Source: Ursus arctos (lineage: Eukaryota > Chordata > Mammalia > Carnivora > Ursidae). From it: a stretch of DNA of 64,000 nucleotides. Location of the stretch: assembly GCF_023065955.2 (NCBI RefSeq), contig NW_026622874.1, forward strand, positions 80,312,917-80,376,916. The letters are read 5' to 3'. Below the pieces are notes generated by a model, which saw nothing but the letters and a program-made list of their open reading frames with translations, had not been told where the DNA came from and searched no databases. A program made the position numbers and the translations under genes. Positions within the stretch are counted from its first letter, which is position 1. Every line of letters begins with the position of its first letter. Shown here one piece after another: positions 33,111 to 42,598 of the stretch.

Positions 33111-33823
33111 TGATGATTTGTAACGGAGAAGCCTGTCAGCCCCTGCGTGAACTGCTTGTATTTGAGAGGTGAACGACGCCACAGACAAACTGGATGACCC
33201 ACCCAACAGACACAAGGCCAGGACACGGTGCTGCCCAGACAGGAACAGGATTCCAGAAATGGTTACAACTGGAAACAGCCACCGTATTTACCTTGTCCTT
33301 CTCTGGGTCCTTCTTGGGCACGGTGCCACCTTTGTCCCCTTGAGCGCCACAGGTTTCTGAATTGGACCGAGGCCCTAGAAGAGACAGAGGTGGATTCAGA
33401 CGGGTGTTGGCCACGCAAGATTCAAGCCAAAGCTCTACACCTGCCCCAGCCTGTTCTACTCTCCCACTCTCAGGTCCCTTCCAGATGCAGAGCGTTTCTC
33501 ACAGGTCTCCGCTGACCTCTGTGGACAAAGGAGAGACCAGTCCCTCACCCTTGGGGATATGACCACTCCGCACAGTAGAGATGATTTCAGAACTAATCAA
33601 TAACGCTGGACAACTGGGGCCTCCACACATGCAAGTGATGTAAAGACTGTGCTCCATTAAGCCCAGAGCCCAAAACATCATGTCTGTGCAGGGCACCTGG
33701 GCAATGCTTTTATGTCTGTCTATTGCACAATGTCACACTTCTTCTCAATGGCAGACCCCTGCTGCCCAGTTCTGTATGGTGAAACGAGACAGTCCACGAA
33801 ATGGATGTCCACAGAAAGTTGAG
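33111..33823 (-). repeat. Tandem unit B, truncated by the assembly gap
   Basis: This is a direct repeat of 30690-31398. It includes a diverged copy of the 83-nt exon at 33292-33374 and breaks off at the N gap before the position where a second 154-nt exon would lie (predicted about 33965-34118). Only this partial unit is visible in the left contig, and the right contig has none. Confidence 0.85.
33292..33374 (-). CDS. Gene 1, 83-nt coding exon, copy B
   Basis: This paralogue of 30871-30953 lies 2421 bp upstream in transcription order and keeps its CTAG acceptor and GTAAAT donor. Its frame is open; it begins GPRSNSETCGAQGDK and ends PEKDK. Ten of 83 bases differ from copy A and every changed codon is a replacement. 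Because it ends in phase 0 and the 154-nt exon of unit A starts in phase 0, the two units could be spliced into one protein with a repeated 79-residue segment. Alternatively it belongs to a separate tandem gene copy. Confidence 0.55.
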
Positions 33824-34023
33824 NNNNNNNNNNNNNNNNNNNNNNNNNNNNNNNNNNNNNNNNNNNNNNNNNNNNNNNNNNNNNNNNNNNNNNNNNNNNN
33901 NNNNNNNNNNNNNNNNNNNNNNNNNNNNNNNNNNNNNNNNNNNNNNNNNNNNNNNNNNNNNNNNNNNNNNNNNNNNNNNNNNNNNNNNNNNNNNNNNNNN
34001 NNNNNNNNNNNNNNNNNNNNNNN
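33824..34023. other. Assembly gap, 200 N
   Basis: Exactly 200 unspecified bases, a conventional placeholder length. The left flank breaks off inside the second copy of a 2.42-kb tandem unit. The right flank resumes inside an A-type copy of that unit, in the opposite orientation. The true centre of symmetry and an unknown number of tandem units are therefore missing here. Confidence 0.99.
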
Positions 34024-34082
34024 AGCTTGGCTTGAATCTTGCGTGGTCAACACCCGTCTTAATCCACCTCTGTCTCTTCTAG

Positions 34083-34165
34083 GGCCTTGGTCCCATTCAG
34101 AAGCCTGTGGCGCTCAAGGGGACAACAGTGGCACCGCTCCCAAGGAGGTCCCAGAGATGGACAAG
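34083..34165 (+). CDS. Gene 1 (right copy), 83-nt exon, A type
   Basis: Identical mirror of 30871-30953, 60 bp inside the right contig. The upstream exons of this copy fall in the gap. Transcription runs away from the palindrome centre, opposite to the left copy, so the two copies are head to head. Confidence 0.6.
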
Positions 34166-34654
34166 GTAAATACGGTGGCTGTTTCCCGTTGTAACTATTT
34201 CTGGAATCCTGTTCCTGTCTGGGCAGCACCGTGTGTGGCCTTATATCTGTTGGGTATATCTTGGGATCTGTGTGTGGTGCCGTTTATCTTTCAAATGCCA
34301 TGTCTTTATGCCAGAGCCTACAGGCTTCTGTGTTTCCAGATCGTCACCTTAGGGATGTTTGGGTGGATCAAAGGCAGACTTGTGCTGAGGTCTTGACATT
34401 GCATGGGAAACCCGGCTGAGACACTGTAACATCCTGAAGTTCTCACGTCATACATGCTTTGTGCTTAACTATTTCCATACACTGAGCAGTGGGGCAGGTG
34501 CCATTGGTATGAAGGAAGTGTCTCTATTGCACAATGGTAGACATGTATTTCTTACTGTTGTGCATGTCCAGAGTCCACATTTGTTGTTCCTGGAGGGATG
34601 AAACACCTCTCACTTCATGTGCAGTGTGTTGAGTTTGAGCTGACATTTTATTAG

Positions 34655-34771
34655 TTACGTAAACCAGTGAAGCAGGGCTGTGGTCCCTTGATTCATCATT
34701 ATGGTTGGGGTCTGCCCCATCCTCTGCAACCTGTGGATACTTGGGGGAAGCCCTCTTGTCGGCTCAGGGAG
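34655..34771 (+). CDS. Gene 1 (right copy), 117-nt exon
   Basis: Mirror of 30265-30381 with the same acceptor (TATTAG at 34654) and donor (GTGAGA from 34772). It is open for 39 codons in phase 0. Confidence 0.45.
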
Positions 34772-35991
34772 GTGAGAATGAGAGACAGTGGCAGATGCTG
34801 GAGGCAGGTGTGGAGGTTTTGTGGGAATGTGGCTCAGTCACTTCCTATGGGCTCGTCCTCTTTCTTTTCTGTGGCGTGGGTCAGAGATAGACGCTGGTGC
34901 GTCCCCCATGAGGAATAGCGGTCCTGCGTGCAGGCGTCTCATGTCGTGGGGGAGTGAATGTTGCTGAGGACGTGATCACTTTCTCCAAGTTGCTCAGGAG
35001 ATCCATTTGATGGACTTCATCTTTCACTCCTACTCAGGTGGTTGGCAGGTCCCTTTGCGGTGAAGGAGAGCCTCTCTTCTCCGAGAGCTCGGCACAGCAG
35101 GTGTGCGCACGGATGTTGTACAGAGACCATATCCTGCGCTCTGGAAGGAATGAGGTCTATTCTTAACGTTAGGAATTTAGGGTGTCTGAGAGAAGGGAGG
35201 GACACGTTCATTAAACCACACAGACGTTGTGTTCCTTATAAGGGAAGCACCAGCGATGTATCTGAAGGACAGGAGAGGGAGCCGTGGGTCACACAGAAAC
35301 AGGAGACTGTGGATGAGAAGCAGGATGGAGGTGCTCAGGGGAGTGGATGGTCTCTCTCAGGTAGAGCGGAGGCCATTCCTGGCAGGCCAGCAGCTTAAGC
35401 AGTGAGTGTGAAGGCAGAGTGAGGTCCACACCGAGTTGCTGCGTGTGTCTGTCACACAGTGTGAATAATGCAGTTATTTGGGTGAAAATGTCATTGTTGG
35501 CATAAAGCTGTTCATTCATAATCTATAAAGGTTATTGTTTCCCTAAATTTTTGAAAGTTCTGAACTGTGTGAAAGAATGCCGTGGAGATGTGGGAAATTT
35601 AACTTGGTTCTTTGGGGATTCTTGTCTGCCTCAGTTTGTGTGCCCCCGTGTGAGAAAGTGAAGACAGGACTGAGATCAGAGAGCTGCTGCCTTGGCTTCA
35701 GCCTGAGTGAGGCTCTTAGTGGGGAATTCGGGGTTGACCAGGAGCCGCCCTAGCTCGAGCCCTGTCACCACCCTCTGCATCTGAGTCCCCTCCCTGCCTG
35801 TAGCTTTGCATCTCCCAGAACTTCTGCCACAGTATCCTGCGGATTTGCCTGTGTTGCTGATGTCTCAGCCCGAATGCCAGCTCTCCGTGGGGCCTACTCA
35901 GAACCTCAGCTTTGTTTTCTTTGAAACCGGGAGCATATTGGTTTCTGAGGTCATTAGAGGCACAGGAGTTGAAGTACATAAAGAATCTGCA
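34772..35991. other. Putative intron of gene 1 (mirror)
   Basis: Mirror of 29045-30264. Confidence 0.4.
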
Positions 35992-36219
35992 GGGGCCCCT
36001 GGGTGGCTCAGGCGGTTAAACATTGGACTCTTGATTTCCGCTGAGGCTGTGATCTCAAGGTTCTGAGATTGAGTCCCAGGTCGGGTTTGACGCTGAGTGT
36101 GGAGACCCTTAGGGTTTCTCTCTCTCCCTCTCCTTTTCCGCCTTCCCTGTTCGCTCACAAGTTTACCCTTTCTCTGTCTTTGTTTTTTTCTCTCTGTTTC
36201 AAAAAAAAAAAAAAAAAGA
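35992..36219 (+). mobile_element. Can-SINE 9 (mirror)
   Basis: Mirror of 28817-29044. Confidence 0.85.
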
Positions 36220-36414
36220 ATGTGCCAAATATCTGGGATTTTGGCCACTCACCCTACTCACTGTTTAAAAAAATAGCTCCATGCAGATGATCATCAAAAG
36301 GTGTTCATTTAAGACCTTGAAATTTCACTTGGAGTAGAACATCTCAGCCCAGATAGCAGCGATCCTCATTTCAACAACAAAGAAATGACCTCCTTTTTTT
36401 CTATTAAATTTCAG

Positions 36415-36486
36415 GTCCTAGCCAAGAAGGAAATAAAAGATACTTTTGAGAATGGGTACATTCAGACATTGATGTCTGAGATGTGA
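36415..36486 (+). CDS. Gene 1 (right copy), terminal coding exon
   Basis: Mirror of 28550-28621. The T-rich acceptor ends at 36414 and the TGA stop lies at 36484-36486. The 3' UTR leads to AATAAA at 36790. Confidence 0.55.
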   Translation, partial: VLAKKEIKDTFENGYIQTLMSEM

Positions 36487-36789
36487 AGACAATTATTTTC
36501 TATTACATATAGACTCACAGAGGCAGCCACACACTCAGGTGTTCATCCAAGGCCTCAGATATACTATAGGAGGCAAATTGCATATGGCAGAACATAAGAT
36601 CCCATTGAAATAATCCAAAATCTGTTTGACTTACAGGACAGTCAGTTTGAAGTTTGAAGATCTCCCTGAGCGGTAACAACCAGGCTATGCAGAGTATATA
36701 TGTTGTAAAGGTGTCAGATGAGCCTAATGGTCTGAATGCCTTCCCTGCCCATCCTGTCCCCTGTGCTCTGTCTCTCCTCGTATCCCCCC

Positions 36790-36795
36790 AATAAA
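36790..36795 (+). terminator. Poly(A) signal of gene 1 (right copy)
   Basis: AATAAA with a downstream TG-rich element; mirror of 28241-28246. Confidence 0.6.
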
Positions 36796-36811
36796 CCTTT
36801 CACGGTTCTGT

Positions 36812-38175
36812 CTGTGTGTCAGCGTCTGCCTTCACGAGGACCTACAGTCATTCCCTCCAAGAGCACAGTGTGAATCCTGTACACACAGAAACAAACTGGC
36901 AGCAGTGGTGGTGATGGAGGATAGTAGCAAGATTACCCTTTGTGGCATCTTTACTGCAAGGGGCCCAAGCAGTCCTTCTGGGCAGGTGGACACACCCTGT
37001 ATTTAGATCTGTTGGTGGTTGTATTAACTCTGGTGATAGATACCCTTGAGTACATGGTGTCTGCTTGTTTTGGGGGTGTGTGGTGATCAGCAGGATAGGT
37101 GTCTGTCCCCAGGCAGTGGTCTGTTGTGATGGTGAGGAATGTATGAAGGGTCAGTAGTGGCCCCGGGAGACCGGTGAGGAGGCCCTGCATTAATCCAGGT
37201 TTTGTGCACTGGTTTCACCTCACCAGCTGCCTCGCAACAGCGGGTGGGCTCTGAGGGTCGCTGATGGTGGCAGTGTTCTTGGTAAGACCCCTGATGCCCC
37301 ATAATCCTCCACAGTTTCCATGTTGAGGGATGGGCAGGGAAGAGGCCAGTGACAGGAGACCCATTCCTCTCTCACCACGCAGGAGTTGGGTGTATGTGTC
37401 TGTTGCTTCTTAGGTCCTTTACTCCAGTCCATTCTGCACCAGAGCTCCTGGATCGTGCAAAGCCCTCCTTCTCTCCAGGTTGTGGAAGCAGACATCCTCC
37501 AGCAGCCTTGGGGTCATGGCTGGGCCAAGGTGTCAAGGTCTGTCTGTCCACATTCTGCCCTGGAGAGGCGGGTAACTGCCCTGCTACAGCCAAGGTCAGC
37601 CTGAGCAGCCTTTGTAAATGGGATTGTCATGCCCTGTGCGCAGGGCCAGGGCCGAATGATGGCAGGAGAGAGGGGGAGACAGGAGAGGTGGTCCTCTGTG
37701 GTGGTCCTGGACAGGGCTGCACAGAGCAGAAGGCCTGAGGGCCTGGGGAGAGATAGAGAAAGAGACTGTCAGGGAGAGGGACACTGAGTGGGTGGTGGGG
37801 GGATTGGGCAAATCCTGGAAAGTGAGAGGAACCAAGAGAGGGAGAGGGGGTAGAGAAAAGCAGAGACAAAGAGGAGTTGGAAGGATGAAAAGCAGTTGCT
37901 GGTCTAGGTGTGTGGAGGTGGACCATGGACCAGGGGGGAGGAGGTCTAGGTAGCTACTCTGAGCGTTGGGACTGGAGAAGGCGGGAATCCAGGGCGTCAG
38001 ATTTCCCTGAGCCCAAACCTCCGACCTCTCTGGGGCAGAGCTGTGCAGAGGACGTTTCCCTTGGGAAGATGGGGACCCCTCCTTTTGCATTGTGGGGCCG
38101 AACCCTAGGATCTATCATGGAGAGAGATGGCTTGGGTGGAACAGAGCACCCTCTGTCCCTCCATCTGAGGGGTCA
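36812..38175. other. Spacer between gene 1 end and gene 2 promoter (mirror)
   Basis: Mirror of 26861-28224. Confidence 0.45.
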
Positions 38176-38206
38176 TGACTTTGAGCATTGCAGGGATTCC
38201 CAGGGA

Positions 38207-38222
38207 GGCCAGCAGAGGGCGC
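38207..38222 (+). promoter_or_regulatory. CTCF-like motif 2 (right arm)
   Basis: Mirror of 26814-26829, on the plus strand. The motifs of the two arms point away from each other. Confidence 0.6.
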
Positions 38223-38271
38223 GCGCGCACCTCCAACAGGAAGGGGGCGGTTTCTCTGCGTGCGCAGCCAC

Positions 38272-38287
38272 GGCCAGCAGAGGGCGC
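38272..38287 (+). promoter_or_regulatory. CTCF-like motif 1 (right arm)
   Basis: Mirror of 26749-26764. Confidence 0.6.
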
Positions 38288-38528
38288 GCCGTTTCCTTTT
38301 CTGACCCAAGGCGCCTCAGAGCAGGAAGGGCTCTGGAAGGCCCCCAGGGATCCGGCCCCTCTCTGGCTGCAGGGAATAGAGCGCCAAAGCTGCCATTTCA
38401 GTAGGTTCGGCCCCCACCCTGGGAAGACCCTGGGGCCTTTGCAGCAACTTGTCGCCTCCCGAGGTAGAGGAAGAAGCTGCCTTGTTGGCTGAGTGCTGAG
38501 GGGGCGGCTCTGGGCGGCTTCCCAGGAC

Positions 38529-38534
38529 ATGCTG
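38529..38534 (+). CDS. Gene 2 (right copy), first coding exon
   Basis: ATG CTG followed directly by GTAAGTGAG. Same model as the left copy. Confidence 0.5.
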
Positions 38535-39351
38535 GTAAGTGAGTAGCACAGTCGCTTGCATTTTGAGGGCTGTTCCCCTGGTTCAGTCCTCATTTTCCCT
38601 GCGGGTATTTGAACAGACCTGTTTTACTCAGGGATCCGTGGCTTGAGGGGTCCTGCGACACCACATCAGAGATGCTGTGGTTGGCTTGTTACAGATGCAG
38701 GCTTGTTTCTGGGGAGAAATCCTGAGCCAAATTCAGAGGAACGGGAGCCGCTTTCAGTGGGGACTTGAATGCACTAACTGCTGACTCTCAGGACTTCCTA
38801 AAAGAATGAGCTGGGGTCCCACTTCCCTAATTCTGCTGGAACCTGAGACCCAGGTAGAAACACAAACTGCCCTCCATTTTGTAACCTTAAAGGTAGAAAC
38901 TCTGAGGGATTTATCAGCCGAAGTTGGTTTTGTTTGGGAAGGAAGAAGAATAGAATGTAGGACAAAGAAGCAGTGACTAACCCTTAGGCACATTGGGGAG
39001 CATCAGAGAGGCTCACTGTTTTCAGGCGAAAAGGGGGCAGTTTAGAAGGCTGTTAGGAACCAAAAGTCCATTGGAGGCATCTGGTAGTTCAAATCATTGT
39101 GGCTTCTCATGGTTGAGTCCTGTTGGGAGGTGGGGGCTGGGGGGAGGGGATGGAGAGATGAGAATAGAGTTCCTGTAGCTGGAATAGTGGAGTATTCACG
39201 TGCGAGGTCAAGTCCATGTCTTCCTGTTGGGTCCCCAGTTTATTCAGAGTGATAGTGTGTCCGAGCTCCCCCTGCCAAAACCTCCTGACTGTTTTGTGGC
39301 ATTTCCCGTTACGACTTTTCACATTTCCCCGTTCTGATCAAGATTTGCCTT
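38535..39351. other. Intron of gene 2 (mirror)
   Basis: Mirror of 25685-26501. Confidence 0.5.
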
Positions 39352-39664
39352 GAGGAGCAAAATAAGTCCGTCAAAGACAGATACTATATGATTTTAGTCA
39401 TTTGTGGAATTTATGAAATAAAACAAATGAGCAGCGAGAAGAAAAAAGAGGCAAACCAAGAAAACAGCCTTTTTACTATAGAGAACAACCTGTTGGTAAT
39501 CAGAGGGGAGATGTTTGGGGGGATGGGTTCAATAGGTGATAGGGATTAAGTCATGCATTTGTGATGAGCACCAGGTGTTGCCTACAAGTGTTGAATCACT
39601 AGATTGCACACCTGAAATGAATATAACTGTGAGGTAATTGTAATTTAAAAAACTTTAAAAAAGT
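39352..39664 (+). mobile_element. L1 3'-end fragment (mirror)
   Basis: Mirror of 25372-25684. Confidence 0.8.
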
Positions 39665-39677
39665 TTCCATGGAAGAA

Positions 39678-39872
39678 TTTTTTTTAAAGATTTTATTTGT
39701 GCGTGTGTGTATGAGAGAGAGAGAGAGAGAGAGAATCAGGCAGAGGGAGAAAGAGGCTCCCCGCTGGGCAAGGAGCCCAGTGTGGGACTCAGTCCTAGGA
39801 TACTGGGATCATGACTCACTGGATCATGAGCCAAAGGCAGATGCTTAACCGACTGAGCCACCCAGGTGTCCC
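39678..39872 (-). mobile_element. Can-SINE 8 (mirror)
   Basis: Mirror of 25164-25358, in the right gene 2 intron. Confidence 0.93.
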
Positions 39873-40080
39873 TGGAAGAATTTCTGATCAGCAGTCAAGT
39901 TCTTTGTATTTAGTGGTTTTGTGTTTCAGTGCCAGCAAGGTCTTTTTCTGGTGGCGTGTCTCATGTTGGAGGAAATGTGCATCACAGTTGTAAACTACTC
40001 AAGTGACACTTGAAGAACTGGGAAGGTTAGAAGGGAGAAACTCTCATGTACTTCCTGTGTGAAGTCTGTATCTGCTCGAG

Positions 40081-40449
40081 ATTGAGACCAGTGAGCCAGC
40101 ATCACCTCACTGGGGACACTGTTTCTACAAAGGATTGACAGACAGCAAGTACAGAATCAAAAGCAAGATGACAATTCCAAACCATGTGTTGGTTCTAACC
40201 CAGGACCCTAGGTTTGAAAGGAGCCAACTGAAAATATTTATTGGCAGTTGTTTACCTGAAGGAAGACAGGTTTCTCCCTATGAAGGCAAACCCGGAGTCA
40301 CGTGTGCCTCCTGGAAGTGTCTTCCTCAAGTGTCTGGGAGCAAAATAGTGAAATACTGCGAGAATGCACTAAATGAAATCACTGAGTACATCTGGGAATA
40401 CAGATACACTGGGGAACATGAAGCATTAGAGAACTTGTTGCAAGAATAG
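40081..40449 (+). CDS. Gene 2 (right copy), main coding exon
   Basis: Mirror of 24587-24955, 122 codons plus TAG at 40447-40449, with no sequence difference seen. An old L1 begins about 110 bp after the stop, and I see no AATAAA before it. The nearest canonical one on this strand is near 41123, inside that L1, so the transcript may end within it. Confidence 0.6.
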   Translation: METSEPASPHWGHCFYKGLTDSKYRIKSKMTIPNHVLVLTQDPRFERSQLKIFIGSCLPEGRQVSPYEGKPGVTCASWKCLPQVSGSKIVKYCENALNEITEYIWEYRYTGEHEALENLLQE

Positions 40450-41369
40450 GAATACTTCCGGGACATTTCAAAACAGTATTGTTATCTCAAAAGAGCTGTT
40501 TAAAACTCCATGTGTTATCAGTAATGGTCTGTTATGTTATAAATTCAGAAACCATGCATTTGGATTAGAATCCGGATGTTCAAACTATGTAATTATATAA
40601 GTATAGCACCATTTATTTATTCTGCTTTTGGTGAATAATTGTTTCCAGTTTTTTGTTATTCTGAACAATGCTGCAACGGACATTCTCACACGTTTCCTGG
40701 TGTGTAGGTTCAAGATTTTCAATAGGGCATATACATTTTCTAGTATTGGAATTTCTGGTTTGTAAGAATGAACGTGTAGAGTTTTGCAAGATAATGCAGA
40801 GTATCTTTCAAAATAGTTGTACCAATTGTTCTTGTCCCAGTACTGCATAGAATTCCTATCTTCACCAATAACTGGTCTTGCCAAGCTTAATTTTTTGGCA
40901 ACCTGATGAATGTAAAAGGGTTACTCTTTGTGGCCTTAAGGTGAATTTTTATGATTATTATTGAGGTTGAACATTTTTCATGTTTTTATTCACCACTAGG
41001 ATTTTTTTCTTCCATAAAATTCTAGTTTTGCCATTGGGCTATTTGCTTTTCTCTTTTTGTTATGTAGGAATTAGCTTTTCAAATATTCTGGATATTGATC
41101 TGTGGTTGGTTGTGCGTGTTATGAATAAAACATTCTTTGTTATCAGTTTTTGAATTCAGATAGCTGAGTTAAAATAATGAAGACTACCTAGATTTCAGAA
41201 TCTGTTTGGTTCCTGATTTTCATATAAAAGTTAGCTGGAGTTTGAATGATAAAGTATAATTCAAAGATTTCATTCAAATATTCTTGTTTCCTGGGACGCC
41301 TGTATCTTTTTCTGGTTTCTAATTTAATTTTTCTCTAAGGTATCTTTTTGTTAGCAAAAGTTCTTTTCC

Positions 41370-41583
41370 TTTTTTTTTTAAGATTTTATTTATTTATTTG
41401 ACAGAGAAAGAGAGAGCCCGTGAGAGAGGGAACACAAGCAGACGGAGTGGGAGAGGAAGAGGCAGGCTCCCAGCAGAGCAGGGAGCCTGATGCAGGGCTG
41501 GATGTGGGGCTGCATCCCAGGACTCTGGGATCACGCCCTGAGCTGAAGGCAGACGCTCAACGACTGAGACACCCAGGCATCCC
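41370..41583 (-). mobile_element. Can-SINE 7 (mirror)
   Basis: Mirror of 23453-23666. Confidence 0.9.
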
Positions 41584-42023
41584 AGCAAAAATTCTTAATT
41601 TTAACGTTGTCATGCTTACCAATTTTCTTTCTGAAGAATGTTTTTTGCCTTGGTGAAGAAGTATTTTCTTATCCTGGGATCATAAAGATATCTTTCTATA
41701 TATTCTTCTGCAAGTTTAACCAGTTTTATCTTTCATTTTGAAGTCGGTAAATCCATTGGAAATTAGATTTTGTGTATGGCAGGAGATAGAGATCTACCAT
41801 GTGGATGACCAGTTGTCCTGACATCATGTATTTCATACACCATTCCCCAGTGATCTGTAGTGCCCCCTGTGTCATGGATGAAGTTCTCATACATTTGTGA
41901 TTCTGGTCTGGGTGCACTAGTGGTAGTCATTAGTCTCCCAGCATGAATAACACCCTATCCTAAATCTTATAGCTTCATAATAATTCTTGATATCTGGTGG
42001 GGCAGTTCTCCTTTCCTTATTCC

Positions 42024-42199
42024 TTTTTTTCCCCCCTAAAGATTTTATTTACTTATTTTTGTGCACATGGGAGGGGGTGCAGAGGGAGAAGCAGACTCCC
42101 GCCGAGCAGGGAACCCGATGTGGGACTGGATCCCAGGACCTGGGATCATGACCTGAGCCGAAGGCAGATGCTTAACCGAATGAGGCCACCCAGGCGCCC
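42024..42199 (-). mobile_element. Can-SINE 6 (mirror)
   Basis: Mirror of 22837-23012. Confidence 0.9.
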
Positions 42200-42598
42200 T
42201 CCCCTTTCCTTTTTCTTCAGAAGCATCTTGGCTGTCTATGGGTCTTTGCTCTTCCGTATCAAGTTTAGAATTAGCCTGTCATATTTCTTGCAAACTCATA
42301 TTGGGATATTAATTGCTGCTGCATAAAATATACAAGGCAATTGGAAAAGTATTGACATTTTTTTATGATTTTGAATTTCTCTGTCTATAAACACGGCATG
42401 GTTTTTTTTTTTATTTGTCTTTAATGTTTTTAATAAATTAAAAATTCTGTTTCTTTAAAGAAACCAAACAAAAACAAAACAAAAACAAACAAAAGGAATC
42501 AGGGTGCAGTTAATAGTTTAGGTAAAAGAAAGACTTTTGAATTCTGAAACTTCTAAAACTCTAGAAATGCTCACAAGATAAAAATGAGGCTATTTCTG

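Larger units (their letters stand above)
38176..38528 (+). promoter_or_regulatory. CpG-rich promoter region of gene 2 (right copy)
   Basis: Mirror of 26508-26860; the GC box is at 38500-38507 and the leader runs into ATG at 38529. Confidence 0.5.
40556..42396 (-). mobile_element. Old L1 fragment (mirror)
   Basis: Mirror of 22640-24480. It begins about 110 bp after the gene 2 stop in this arm. Confidence 0.65.

Noticed and set aside
33680..34396. A 238-codon frame crossing the N gap
   Set aside because: It is open only because 200 N are read as unknown residues. The two flanks are oppositely oriented pieces of the central repeat.
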